NCBI GenBank assembly: GCA_965205275.1 | Contig: OZ242168.1 | Span: 1,736,001 to 1,800,000 of the forward strand | From: WTFY01 sp965205275 | GTDB lineage: Bacteria > Pseudomonadota > Gammaproteobacteria > UBA4575 | Direction: 5' to 3' | Length of the DNA: 64,000 bases | Notes under the pieces: generated by a model | What the model was told of the DNA's origin: nothing | The model's input: only the letters and a program-made list of their open reading frames with translations | Database searches by the model: none | Shown here: one piece after another, positions 41,731-50,686 of the stretch | How positions within the stretch are numbered: the stretch's first letter is position 1 | How the letters are laid out: every line of letters begins with the position of its first letter | Program-made: the position numbers and the translations under genes

Positions 41731-43230
41731 CTAGAACTGCCGCACGAAGCGAACCTCGCCATTGGTACGCTTGTAATCGTAGACCTGCGCGTTGGTCTTT
41801 CGTTCCTCATGGGTCACCACGAGTTGCGGACTGAAGCCGTACAGGGTGAAGGCGCGGTTGAATATAGAGGCTTGCAAGATCTCGGTCCGGTCCTTGCGAG
41901 CCGAGCCGTTCGTGAAGGGAAACCAGTTGCCTTCATATTCTGTCTTGCGATATTCGCCGCTGGCACCTAGGGTAAAGCCGCGCGGCAGGGCGACGGATAC
42001 GCCTATCCGACCCCAGCGAGAGTCATTGTGCCAGGTCTTGACTTTTGTGTCTTCGTTAGCGTATCCGGCCGCCGCATTGGCCTGGAGGGTAGGCGTGACC
42101 AGCCAAGTGCCGTGCAGCGAGAAGTCGAAAACCGACCCATCAAGAAACTCATGCGTCCGGTATTCGCGATCGTACCAGGAAGCTCGTCCCGTCAATGAGA
42201 TCCGCCGGTTGAGCCGGTGCCTGATTTCCGAGCGGGCACCGAGATCCAGGTAATACGGGGAAGTTGCGAGCCAGCGCTGGCGGGCGTCGGCGACCAAGCT
42301 TACAGTAGTGTCCCGGCTCATCAGCCAGTGCAGGCCAGCATGCCCTGACAGGAATGTTTGATCGTACCTTCTCCCCGGGTATTCCTCCCGGGTTACATCG
42401 CTGCCCAGGCGCAGCCGAAGGCGTTCCCCCAGCGGATAATGGTATTCGCCTCCCGCCCACACAGAAAGGCCCACACCTGACCTTCTGGGTTCATCTGCAT
42501 CGCGACGGAAAGGCAGACCGAAAATATTGATGATCTCAGAATCCGATGCCCTGCCGATGTTGGTGCTGGGTGTCACAGCGCCGCCGAGATACATTGACCA
42601 GCGCCGCCGAGCCCGGATCTCGACAAGAAAGCGTCGGATATTGGCGACTACCGGTTCCAGTGGATTGCCGGCCAGCACCTGTTCAAAATGTCTGCGTGCC
42701 AGGCTGTCCTCCCTCTTGTAAAAAAATGCACGTGCAAGCTCCAGACGTACGCGTTCAAGATCAGGCTGATCAATCAGGACCGCATGGAGTACTGCGATCG
42801 CCTCGTCCAGCAGCGCCGCCTGGTCTCCTTCCGTGGTCTCTGCTTTCCGGGAACTCTCGATGGCTGCTAGGGCAAGAAGAAAGTGGATATTGGTATGTTT
42901 CGGATGGGTTTTTGCCAGAGGGCGGAGGATAGCCAGCGCCTCATTGAATTTACCACTATTGATCAGTGTCCGGGCCTCACCTTCACTTAGGGTGGCCGAT
43001 GGTCGATCTGGCTCTGCGTCTGTGGCACGTGCCTCGTTGCCTATGGCGAACAAGGCGGCAAAGACCAGCAGCAGATTGGCCGCTACACTGCGCAGCGTGA
43101 ATGGCCGAATGCAGGATGGAAGAACCTGCGTGGTACGTATCACCGAAAAAACTGTTAAGGCTTCTTTCCAGGTTCGGTCGCAGCACTTGGGACAAGCAGG
43201 CGCGACGCGTGCGGTGTAGTCGCGGTGCAT
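41731..43230 (-). CDS. Surface lipoprotein assembly modifier (Slam, DUF560)-like outer-membrane protein
   Basis: 499 residues from 43230. A Sec-type signal ends at about residue 69 (LLLVFAALFAIGNEARA). A GTG at 43143 would give a more usual 40-residue signal; neither start has a clear ribosome site. Residues 80-205 are TPR-like (SGKFNEALAILRPLAKTHPKHTN, FEQVLAGNPLEPVVA). Residues 210-499 are a beta-barrel of alternating strands (SMYLGGAVTPSTNIGRAS, GGEYHYPLGERLRLRLG) ending in a C-terminal Phe (RFVRQF). This TPR-plus-14-strand-barrel layout is that of Slam, which moves lipoproteins to the outer surface. Client lipoproteins usually lie beside slam; none is visible here. Confidence 0.8.
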   Translation of the reverse strand: MHRDYTARVAPACPKCCDRTWKEALTVFSVIRTTQVLPSCIRPFTLRSVAANLLLVFAALFAIGNEARATDAEPDRPSATLSEGEARTLINSGKFNEALAILRPLAKTHPKHTNIHFLLALAAIESSRKAETTEGDQAALLDEAIAVLHAVLIDQPDLERVRLELARAFFYKREDSLARRHFEQVLAGNPLEPVVANIRRFLVEIRARRRWSMYLGGAVTPSTNIGRASDSEIINIFGLPFRRDADEPRRSGVGLSVWAGGEYHYPLGERLRLRLGSDVTREEYPGRRYDQTFLSGHAGLHWLMSRDTTVSLVADARQRWLATSPYYLDLGARSEIRHRLNRRISLTGRASWYDREYRTHEFLDGSVFDFSLHGTWLVTPTLQANAAAGYANEDTKVKTWHNDSRWGRIGVSVALPRGFTLGASGEYRKTEYEGNWFPFTNGSARKDRTEILQASIFNRAFTLYGFSPQLVVTHEERKTNAQVYDYKRTNGEVRFVRQF

Positions 43231-43510
43231 GGGAGGGGAACCATACAGGCTCGAGGGTCGTTAATCCACCTCAAATAAGGTGGATTGTCAAACAATCAAT
43301 AAAATACCGTGTGCCGGGTCGTTATACGGGTACCGGCGACGCGTTCGATTCCGGGACGCCGGCAGGCCGGTGAGCGACAGCACGAGTCGCACCAACTCCG
43401 CCTGCCGGGAGAGCCCGGTCTTTCGGAAGATCTGTTTCAAGTTCTAACGGAATCCGCATTTCTCAGCCTGATCAGCGGCCAACCACAACCTGCTCAACCG
43501 AATACCTCTT
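43231..43510. other. Intergenic stretch with a perfect hairpin
   Basis: 280 bases with no secure gene. It contains the perfect inverted repeat AATCCACCT-(6)-AGGTGGATT at 43263-43286, 33 bases upstream of the Slam-like start, which might be an operator for that gene, and a smaller CCGGC-AG-GCCGG near 43360. A short rightward ORF (43309-43512) shows no family features. Confidence 0.4.
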
Positions 43511-44116
43511 AAACTTCCTGCTCAAGGCGGCGCTTTCCCATTGCGAGGCGACACAACTCCTTGAGCTGATCGAAAGGAAGCTTGCTTGCCGTGGCATGAA
43601 CGTGGCACAACGGGTCTACTGGCTGGCCACGGGTCTGGTGGTTTCACCGGGCACGTATTGTGGCAAGCTGGAGGCCTGTGTGGCCGGACATGCGCACCGG
43701 GTCGGCGCCTGGCAGAATTTGTGGCGATGGACAAATTTCCATCGGCCCTGATGCAACGCCTGGAACCCCCGGCCCTGGAAGTCCTGATTCGCCTGACGGC
43801 CGCTTCCTGCAGGCCCTGCTACCCTGATTCCGATTTGGAAAAAGGGGAAGGGGCATCCCCTGCCATGGTGATGTCGGACCGCATGCAGGGCTTCATGAAC
43901 CGGCTGGCATCCATCCCGTCCAGGGACGCCATGAATGCGCTCGCAGAACTGTCGGTCAATGAACGTCTGCGTGCATGGCAGTCCCAGCTTGTCGATGCGG
44001 CCTATCGGCAGAACGCGATGTACCGCGAGGCCAGCTTCCGCCATTGCGATATCGAACCGGTAATCGAGGTGCTCGACCGCAGGCGGCCGGCGAACGCCGG
44101 CGAACCTCACTCGTGA
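43511..44116 (+). pseudogene. Truncated, frameshifted second copy of the NACHT-protein C-terminus
   Basis: It corresponds to the last about 200 residues of the 1203-residue NACHT protein. The first part reads LLKAALSHCEATQLLELIER and VYWLATGLVVSPGTYCGKLE; a one-base deletion near 43705 shifts the frame, after which LAEFVAMDKFPSALMQRLE through SVNERLRAW, QNAMYREASFRHCD and GEPHS follow to the same stop position. No P-loop part or start is present. Protein identity to the full gene is high. It is repeat copy B. Confidence 0.9.
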
Positions 44117-44365
44117 CGGGCGTATTGCACAACGTCCGGCCTGTGTCGATCCCGGCATGAGACCGTGATGTGACCTGTGCCCCGACCCGGTCCGCCGGGC
44201 ACGCACGCCGAAACAAGGCCCGTTGGAAGTTGCCTGTTCTTGCGAACAGGCGTACCGGCAGTTACAGTGATCCCATGAGGAGATATGCCACCGTTCTCGG
44301 CAAACAGGTGGGGCCGCTGATTGGTTTTTCGGGGCAGGGTGTATAGCGTTCCCTGAAATTGCGGC
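44117..44365. other. Flank of the second NACHT-end copy, before pip
   Basis: 249 bases, no gene. From about 44237 to 44325 the sequence matches the flank of the intact NACHT gene (CCTGTTCTTGCG... CACCGTTCTCGG), with an unmatched block of about 80 bases before it. The repeat ends shortly before the ATG of the aminopeptidase gene, which marks the right edge of the accessory region. Confidence 0.5.
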
Positions 44366-45316
44366 ATGGAATACCTGCAACTGTATCCGGACATCGAACC
44401 CTACCGTGAGTTTCAGCTCAGGGTATCCGGGCTGCACACCCTGTGGGTCGAGGAATGTGGCAACCCGGACGGCGTACCCGTCGTATTTTTGCACGGCGGG
44501 CCGGGAGCGGCCTGTGAGGCGTTTCATCGCCGGTTTTTCGACCCGCAACACTACCGGATCATCCTGTTTGACCAGCGTGGCTGCGGCCGTTCCACCCCGC
44601 ATGCGGAGTTGCGCGACAACACCACCCAGGATCTGGTCGCCGATATGGAGCGCATCCGGGCGCACCTGAACATCGATACCTGGCGGGTGTTCGGCGGTTC
44701 ATGGGGCTCCACGCTGGCGCTGGTCTATGCGCAGACCTACCCGCAGCGTGTCACGGGACTCATCCTGCGTGGCATATTCCTGTGTCGCAGGCGGGACATC
44801 CAGTGGTTTTACCAGGAGGGGGCCAGCCGGATTCATCCGGAACTGTGGCAGGACTATATCCGGGTCATCCCGGAAGACGAAAGGCATGACCTGGTGGCTG
44901 CGTTTTACAGGCGCCTGACCTCAAGCGACCGGGACGTGCAACGCGAGGTCGCACGTGCCTGGTCCCTCTGGGAAGGCCGCACATCCAACCTGGTGACCCA
45001 GGCCGCGGTCCTGGATCATTTCGCCGATGATGCGGTTGCCCTGAGCCTGGCGCGCCTTGAATGCCACTATTTCATGCACGACTCCTTCTTACGGGACAAC
45101 CAGTTGCTGGAAGAGGCACACAGGCTGAAAGGCATCCCCGGGGTGATCGTGCACGGGCGGTACGATATGGTCTGTCCCGTTGAACAGGCTTGGGCTCTGC
45201 ACCAGGTCTGGCCGGAGGCCGAGTTCAGGGTCGCCGTACGATCGGGACATTCTGTAGCCGAGCCCGAGATTATCGATGCCCTGGTCGGGGCTGTGAGAAA
45301 ATTCAGCCATGCCTGA
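44366..45316 (+). CDS. pip: Proline iminopeptidase (prolyl aminopeptidase)
   Basis: 316 residues, alpha/beta hydrolase of peptidase family S33. Oxyanion motif HGGPGAAC, DQRGCGRSTPH, nucleophile VFGGSWGSTLALVYAQ, acid in HGRYDMVCP and His in VRSGHSVAEPE. It releases N-terminal proline from peptides in the cytoplasm. It is followed 48 bases later by dtd. Confidence 0.95.
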   Translation: MEYLQLYPDIEPYREFQLRVSGLHTLWVEECGNPDGVPVVFLHGGPGAACEAFHRRFFDPQHYRIILFDQRGCGRSTPHAELRDNTTQDLVADMERIRAHLNIDTWRVFGGSWGSTLALVYAQTYPQRVTGLILRGIFLCRRRDIQWFYQEGASRIHPELWQDYIRVIPEDERHDLVAAFYRRLTSSDRDVQREVARAWSLWEGRTSNLVTQAAVLDHFADDAVALSLARLECHYFMHDSFLRDNQLLEEAHRLKGIPGVIVHGRYDMVCPVEQAWALHQVWPEAEFRVAVRSGHSVAEPEIIDALVGAVRKFSHA

Positions 45317-45364
45317 ACCGCCTCGATACGGTGCCTTGTGCCCTGCCCCTGCCGGTTCGCCTGA

Positions 45365-45802
45365 GTGATTGCCCTGCTCCAGCGCGTCAGGCGTGCCAGT
45401 GTGATGGTCGATGACCGGTCCGTCGCACGCATCGGGCTGGGACTGCTGGTGTATGCGGCCCTGCAGCGCCATGACGATGAGGATACCCTCGCACGCATGA
45501 GCGAACGGGTGCTCGCGTACCGTATCTTTGCGGATGATGCGGACAGGATGAACCGAAGTGTCAGGGAGGTTGAAGGCGAAGTCCTGCTGGTCCCGCAGTT
45601 CACACTTGCGGCAGATACCCGCAGGGGGCTGCGTGCGAACTTCTCGCAGGCCGCCCCGCCCGGGCGTGCAGCCGCGCAATTTGATTGTTTTGCGGACAAA
45701 CTGAAGTTAAGATATGCTAAAGTCCAGACAGGTGAATTCGGTGCATGCATGCAGGTGTATTCAGTGAATGACGGGCCAGTCACGTTCTGGCTGCAACTGT
45801 AA
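45365..45802 (+). CDS. dtd: D-aminoacyl-tRNA deacylase
   Basis: 145 residues, GTG start. It hydrolyses D-aminoacyl-tRNAs to keep D-residues out of protein. Family motifs: IALLQRVRRASVMVD at the N-terminus, LLVPQFTLAADTRRGLRANFS (variant of SQFTL), and the cross-dimer VNDGPVTFWL at the C-terminus, containing the chirality-checking Gly-Pro. It lies between pip and hisB, all rightward. Confidence 0.96.
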   Translation: MIALLQRVRRASVMVDDRSVARIGLGLLVYAALQRHDDEDTLARMSERVLAYRIFADDADRMNRSVREVEGEVLLVPQFTLAADTRRGLRANFSQAAPPGRAAAQFDCFADKLKLRYAKVQTGEFGACMQVYSVNDGPVTFWLQL

Positions 45803-45856
45803 TGACATACAACACGAACGACGTATTTTTTAAATTCTCTTTATAGTCCAGCCGCC

Positions 45857-46450
45857 GTGAGCATGCGAACCGCAAGTGTTGAACGCAATACCCGTGAAAC
45901 CCGGATTACGGTCCGGTTGAACCTGGACGGTAACGGGCAATCGGTCCTGGACACCGGCCTGCCCTTTTTCGAGCACATGCTGGACCAGGTGGCCCGCCAC
46001 GGGCTGCTCGACCTCGACATCCACGCCCGGGGGGACCTCGAGATCGATGCGCATCACACCGTCGAAGACGTTGGCATCACGCTGGGACAGGCGTTTTCAC
46101 AGGCCATCGGTGATAAAAAAGGGATCCGGCGCTACGGGTATGCCTATGTGCCGCTGGATGAAGCCCTTTCACGGGTGGTGATCGATTTTTCCGGTCGACC
46201 GGGCCTTGAGTTCCGGGTGCAGTTCCCGCGTGCCCGGGTAGGCGATTTTGACGTCGACCTGACCCACGAGTTCTTTCAGGGCTTCGTCAATCACGCCCAT
46301 GTCACCCTGCACATCGACAGCCTGTCGGGGTCCAATTCACACCACATTGCCGAGACCGTGTTCAAGGCCTTCGGGCGTGCGCTACGGATCGCGGTGGGTG
46401 CCGATGAGCGCATGCAAGGCGTGATCCCGTCCACCAAGGGCAGCCTGTGA
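45857..46450 (+). CDS. hisB: Imidazoleglycerol-phosphate dehydratase
   Basis: 197 residues, the monofunctional form, GTG start (an ATG two codons later is an alternative). It is step 6 of histidine synthesis. Metal-binding motifs: FFEHMLDQVARHG, EIDAHHTVEDVGITLG, FQGFVNHAHVTLHI and SGSNSHHIAETVFKAFG. First gene of hisB-hisH-hisA-hisF-hisE. Confidence 0.96.
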   Translation: MSMRTASVERNTRETRITVRLNLDGNGQSVLDTGLPFFEHMLDQVARHGLLDLDIHARGDLEIDAHHTVEDVGITLGQAFSQAIGDKKGIRRYGYAYVPLDEALSRVVIDFSGRPGLEFRVQFPRARVGDFDVDLTHEFFQGFVNHAHVTLHIDSLSGSNSHHIAETVFKAFGRALRIAVGADERMQGVIPSTKGSL

Positions 46451-46503
46451 CCGTGCGGTACCCCCATGCGTTCCTGTTAGTGCCCTGATATCCGGATACG
46501 ACG

Positions 46504-47163
46504 ATGAGCCAGGTCGCGATAATTGATTACGGAATGGGAAATCTTTATTCCGTGGTGAAGGCGGTCGAACATGTGGCGGGACCCGCAGACTGTGTATTGG
46601 CCACCTCGAAGCCTGAAGAGATCGAGGCCTGCGACAAGGTAATTTTTCCGGGCCAGGGGGCTGCACACGACTGCATGCGTGCCCTGCATGCGCAGGAACT
46701 GCATACGACCGTGGTGGAGGCTGCACGGCAGAAACCGTTTCTGGGGATCTGTATGGGGATGCAGGTACTGATGCAGGAAAGTGAGGAAAACCAGGGCACC
46801 GGGTGTCTGGCGCTGTATGACGGCAAGGTGGAGTATTTTGGCAGTCATGTATCCGTAGGCGCGGGCGAAGGCCGCTACAAGGTTCCGCATATGGGCTGGA
46901 ACGGCATCCGGCAGTGCCAGGCCCATCCATTGTGGAAAGATATTCCGCAGTCCAGCTACTTCTATTTTGTGCACAGCTACTTTGTGCAGTGTGACGAACC
47001 CGATCTGGTTGCGGGCACGACCGACTATGGTATCCCGTTTACGTCTGTCATCGCCCGGGACAACGTGTTTGCAATGCAATGCCATCCGGAAAAAAGTGCG
47101 ACCCCGGGCCTGCAGCTGCTTAGCAACTTTATGCGCTGGGACGGGAGCGGCGCAGTCAGCTAG
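46504..47163 (+). CDS. hisH: Imidazole glycerol phosphate synthase, glutamine amidotransferase subunit
   Basis: 219 residues. Class I glutamine amidotransferase: nucleophile Cys in FLGICMGMQVL, His/Glu in MQCHPEKSA, and the oxyanion-strand region KVPHMGWNGI. It delivers ammonia to HisF. It is 53 bases after hisB and 13 bases before hisA. Confidence 0.96.
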   Translation: MSQVAIIDYGMGNLYSVVKAVEHVAGPADCVLATSKPEEIEACDKVIFPGQGAAHDCMRALHAQELHTTVVEAARQKPFLGICMGMQVLMQESEENQGTGCLALYDGKVEYFGSHVSVGAGEGRYKVPHMGWNGIRQCQAHPLWKDIPQSSYFYFVHSYFVQCDEPDLVAGTTDYGIPFTSVIARDNVFAMQCHPEKSATPGLQLLSNFMRWDGSGAVS

Positions 47164-47176
47164 TTCCGTATAAGAA

Positions 47177-47929
47177 ATGCTCGTCATTCCTGCAATTGAT
47201 CTGAAAGACGGCAAATGCGTGCGCCTCCGCCAGGGCGCCATGGACGATGTTACGGTGTTCTCCGAAGACCCGGTCAGCATGGCCGCTCGCTGGATCGAGG
47301 CCGGAGCGAGACGGCTGCACATCGTGGACCTGGACGGGGCTTCTTCCGGGTCACCGAAGAATGCTGAAATCATCCATGCCATCGTTTCCGCTCATCCGGA
47401 GGTTCCGATCCAGGTCGGGGGCGGCATCCGGGATGAAGACACCGTACAGGCCTATCTGAATATCGGCGTGCAGTACGTCATTATCGGCACCCGTGCGGTC
47501 AGCGCACCGCATTTTGTGAATGACCTGTGCCTGGAATTTCCCGGACACATCATCGTTGGGCTGGATGCAAAAAACGGCAAGGTAGCCATCGACGGCTGGT
47601 CCAAGTTGTCTCACCACGATGCCATTGACATGGCGCAGCATTTTGAGGCGGACGGCGTGGCGGCCATCGTGTTCACGGATATCAGCCGCGACGGCATGAT
47701 GCAGGGTCTGAATGTCGAATCCACCGTGGAACTTGCGGGCGCCATCCATATCCCGGTGATTGCATCGGGGGGTGTGACCGATGAAAACGATATCAGGCGG
47801 CTGTGTGAATGCGATGAGGAAGGGATTGTCGGGGTGATCATAGGGCGTGCGCTGTACGAAGGCACCATTGAGCTGGAGCATGCGCAAGCGCTTGCCGATG
47901 CCGCCGATGAGTCGGCGGAAACAGTCTGA
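47177..47929 (+). CDS. hisA: Phosphoribosylformimino-5-aminoimidazole carboxamide ribotide isomerase
   Basis: 250 residues, TIM barrel. Catalytic Asp in IPAIDLKDGKCVRLRQG, partner Asp in GLDAKNGKVAIDGW, phosphate loops VGGGIRDED and IASGGVTDE. An Amadori isomerisation in histidine synthesis. It is 40 bases before hisF. Confidence 0.96.
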   Translation: MLVIPAIDLKDGKCVRLRQGAMDDVTVFSEDPVSMAARWIEAGARRLHIVDLDGASSGSPKNAEIIHAIVSAHPEVPIQVGGGIRDEDTVQAYLNIGVQYVIIGTRAVSAPHFVNDLCLEFPGHIIVGLDAKNGKVAIDGWSKLSHHDAIDMAQHFEADGVAAIVFTDISRDGMMQGLNVESTVELAGAIHIPVIASGGVTDENDIRRLCECDEEGIVGVIIGRALYEGTIELEHAQALADAADESAETV

Positions 47930-47969
47930 AACCGGATCATAAAAAATCATTTTCCGCTAACGGGTATCC

Positions 47970-48764
47970 ATGTCGCTTGCAAAAAGAGTTATCCCCTGTC
48001 TGGATGTCGATGCCGGCCGTGTGGTCAAGGGCGTGAAGTTCGTAGAGATACGGGATGCGGGCGACCCGGTCGAGGTGGCCAAACGCTACGACAGGGAAGG
48101 TGCGGATGAGATTACTTTTCTGGACATTACCGCCAGTTCCGATAACCGTGACACCATGGTGCATGTGGTTGAACAGGTGGCCTCCGAGGTTTTCATTCCG
48201 CTTACGGTAGGTGGCGGGATTCGCAAGGTGGAAGATATCCGTACCCTGCTGAACGCCGGGGCGGACAAGGTTGCGATCAATACCGCCGCGGTGTTCAACC
48301 CGGAGTTCGTTCAGCAAGCCAGTGAAAAGACCGGTTCACAATGCATCGTGGTGGCCATCGATGCCAAACGGGTCAGCGCAGAAGGTGAAAGGCTGCGATG
48401 GGAGATTTTTACCCACGGGGGGCGTAAGCCTACCGGCATCGATGCCGTGGAGTGGGCTCTGAAAATGGAGCGTTTCGGTGCCGGCGAACTGCTGCTGACG
48501 AGCATGGACCGTGACGGCGTGAAGACGGGCTTTGACCTTGAACTGACACGCACCGTCAGCGAAGCCGTGGGGATCCCGGTGATCGCTTCCGGCGGGGTCG
48601 GCACGCTGGCGCATCTGGCGGAAGGGGTAACGGCAGGCAAGGCCGATGCGGTACTGGCGGCGAGCATCTTTCATTTCGGTGAATTTTCAATCCACCAGGC
48701 GAAACAGTACATGGCCCGTCACGGGATCGTGGTCAGGGTTCCACCCGCCGCGGCGGTAGAATAG
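47970..48764 (+). CDS. hisF: Imidazole glycerol phosphate synthase, cyclase subunit
   Basis: 264 residues, TIM barrel. Catalytic Asp in IPCLDVDAGRVVKGV and in VVAIDAKRVS, phosphate sites VGGGIRKVED and IASGGVGTL. It works with HisH to make IGP and AICAR. In many gammaproteobacteria hisI follows here; in this window hisE comes next and hisI is absent. Confidence 0.96.
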   Translation: MSLAKRVIPCLDVDAGRVVKGVKFVEIRDAGDPVEVAKRYDREGADEITFLDITASSDNRDTMVHVVEQVASEVFIPLTVGGGIRKVEDIRTLLNAGADKVAINTAAVFNPEFVQQASEKTGSQCIVVAIDAKRVSAEGERLRWEIFTHGGRKPTGIDAVEWALKMERFGAGELLLTSMDRDGVKTGFDLELTRTVSEAVGIPVIASGGVGTLAHLAEGVTAGKADAVLAASIFHFGEFSIHQAKQYMARHGIVVRVPPAAAVE

Positions 48765-48820
48765 TGTCCCGTACCGGGCATGTGGTACTGTAGACAGCGG
48801 CGGTCAAACGGACGCAAGCG

Positions 48821-49150
48821 ATGAATACTGAGAACACCCTGCGGCAAATCACCGAGATCCTGGAGCAGCGCAAGGGTGCCCGGGCACAGGACTCCTACGT
48901 GGCGAGTCTGTACGCGGGCGGGCTTGAAAAGATTCTTGCTAAAATCAGCGAGGAGGCGAATGAGACCGTGGAGGCGGCCGCAACGCAAGACCTGCAGCAC
49001 CTGGTCTGTGAAGTTGCAGACCTGTGGTTTCATTGTATGGTATTGCTTGCCTACAAGGGTTCGGGCCATGAGGCGGTATTGACTGAACTTGGCAGAAGGT
49101 TCGGAACCTCGGGGCTTGTGGAAAAGGCACAGCGGAAGACGGTACGTTGA
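48821..49150 (+). CDS. hisE: Phosphoribosyl-ATP pyrophosphatase
   Basis: 109 residues, stand-alone HisE, MazG-like all-alpha fold. SYVASLYAGGLEKILAKISEEANETVEAA contains the metal-binding EExxE pattern, and LVCEVADLWFHCMVLLA the ExxD pair. It performs step 2 of histidine synthesis. It is not fused to HisI. It is 34 bases before tatA. Confidence 0.95.
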   Translation: MNTENTLRQITEILEQRKGARAQDSYVASLYAGGLEKILAKISEEANETVEAAATQDLQHLVCEVADLWFHCMVLLAYKGSGHEAVLTELGRRFGTSGLVEKAQRKTVR

Positions 49151-49184
49151 TCGCAGACTTTAATTTTAAACCGGAGTATACGTT

Positions 49185-49367
49185 ATGGGAATCAGCCCCT
49201 GGCAGTTACTGATCGTACTACTGATTATCGTGTTGATTTTCGGCACAAAAAAATTGCGCAACATGGGCGGTGATATCGGCAGTGCAGTCAAGAATTTTAA
49301 AAAATCCGTAAAGGACGAGGGTGAGCCCGAAAATTCGGAAACGGATGAGGCCCCGCCGAAAGAGTAA
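49185..49367 (+). CDS. tatA: Twin-arginine translocase subunit TatA
   Basis: 60 residues: one N-terminal membrane helix (ISPWQLLIVLLIIVLIFG) followed by the conserved FGTKKLRNMGGDIGSAVKNFKK amphipathic helix and an acidic tail. It forms the Tat pore. A short gene preceding tatB. Confidence 0.95.
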   Translation: MGISPWQLLIVLLIIVLIFGTKKLRNMGGDIGSAVKNFKKSVKDEGEPENSETDEAPPKE

Positions 49368-49379
49368 TCTTTCCAGACC

Positions 49380-49745
49380 ATGTTTGATTTCGGCTTTTGG
49401 GAGCTTACCATCGTGATGGTGGTCGTGTTGCTGGTGGTGGGGCCGGAACGCCTGCCGCGTCTGGCTGGCCAGGCGGGCAAGTGGATCGGCAAGGCGAAGC
49501 GCACGATCGAGGCATTCCGTGCGGACATCGAATCTGAAATCAAGTCGGCCGAACTGAAGGAAATACTGGAAAAACAGCAGAGCGAGATCGGCGAACTGAA
49601 GGAAATACTGAAAGGGACCCAGAAAGAAATCGAACAGGAACTTGACCCGGACGATGACCCGCTGATCAAGGCCGTTGAAGACCAGATCGAATCTGCCAGG
49701 GAGCCGCCATTGAGCTCCGGACCTGAAAAGAATGAAGCCGACTGA
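49380..49745 (+). CDS. tatB: Twin-arginine translocase subunit TatB
   Basis: 121 residues: MFDFGFWELTIVMVVVLLVVGPERLP, the membrane helix with the TatB-specific Glu and VGPERLP hinge, then a long charged amphipathic/coiled-coil helix (SAELKEILEKQQSEIGELKE). It forms the substrate receptor with TatC. It overlaps tatC by 14 bases. Confidence 0.95.
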   Translation: MFDFGFWELTIVMVVVLLVVGPERLPRLAGQAGKWIGKAKRTIEAFRADIESEIKSAELKEILEKQQSEIGELKEILKGTQKEIEQELDPDDDPLIKAVEDQIESAREPPLSSGPEKNEAD

Positions 49746-50640
49746 TTCCACGGGTCCCGATACCAAACAGGAAACTCTTCTATCGCATCTGTACGAACTG
49801 CGCAGCAGGCTGATGTGGGTTGCCGGGAGCGTGTTCGCAGTGTTCCTCGGCCTGTTTCCGTTTGCCAATACCCTGTATACCTGGCTGGCAGGACCGCTGA
49901 TGGCACACCTGCCGGAAAACACCTCGATGGTGGCCATTGAGGTGGCCTCCCCTTTTCTGACCCCGTTCAAACTTGTATTCCTGATCAGCATCGTACTGGC
50001 GATCCCGATCATTCTTTTTCATGCCTGGGCATTCGTTGCACCGGGTCTGTACGGCGGTGAAAAACGGCTTGTCTTTCCACTCCTTGTTTCCAGTTCGATC
50101 CTGTTTTACGTGGGCATGGCGTTTGCGTACTTCATCGTCTTTCCCCTGATGTTCGGATTTTTTACCCGTATGGCCCCGGAAGGGGTGGCGGTCATGACCG
50201 ACATCGGGCGCTACCTGGATTTTGTGATGAAGATTTTCATCGCCTTTGGCGCGGCATTTGAAGTGCCTGTGGTTACCCTGGTTCTCGTCAGGCTGGGGAT
50301 CACCACACCGGAACAGCTGTCCGCCAAACGGCCTTACGTCATCGTGGTTGCCTTCATCGTGGGGATGCTGCTGACGCCACCGGATGTGATTTCGCAAGTG
50401 CTGCTGGCCATACCGGTCTGGTTGTTGTTTGAACTCGGTCTGGCATTGTCCCGCATCGTCACCCCGCAGGCCCGGAAAGAGGATCAGGAGGTGCCCGCAA
50501 AAAAACCGGGCCAGCAGAAGCCGGCGTCGGTCCCGCTCTCGGCTGAAGAGCAGGCGGTGGAACTGGGGGGCGGGGAACCCCTGGAGGATGCCGATGGCGT
50601 AAAAGATGAGCCAGATGAGCCGGATGAGCAGACACCCTGA
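49732..50640 (+). CDS. tatC: Twin-arginine translocase subunit TatC
   Basis: 302 residues, six membrane spans. The N-terminal HLYELRSRL motif that reads the twin-arginine signal is intact; YGGEKRLVFPLL, FPLMFGFF and the late TPPDVISQVLLAIPVWLLFELG follow. The C-terminal 60 residues form a charged Pro/Glu/Asp-rich tail (PDEPDEQTP), longer than in E. coli TatC (258). Confidence 0.96.
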   Translation: MKPTDSTGPDTKQETLLSHLYELRSRLMWVAGSVFAVFLGLFPFANTLYTWLAGPLMAHLPENTSMVAIEVASPFLTPFKLVFLISIVLAIPIILFHAWAFVAPGLYGGEKRLVFPLLVSSSILFYVGMAFAYFIVFPLMFGFFTRMAPEGVAVMTDIGRYLDFVMKIFIAFGAAFEVPVVTLVLVRLGITTPEQLSAKRPYVIVVAFIVGMLLTPPDVISQVLLAIPVWLLFELGLALSRIVTPQARKEDQEVPAKKPGQQKPASVPLSAEEQAVELGGGEPLEDADGVKDEPDEPDEQTP

Positions 50641-50686
50641 TGCAATTGCTGCATAATCACCTGCTTTTAAATCACCGGTTTTTGTT

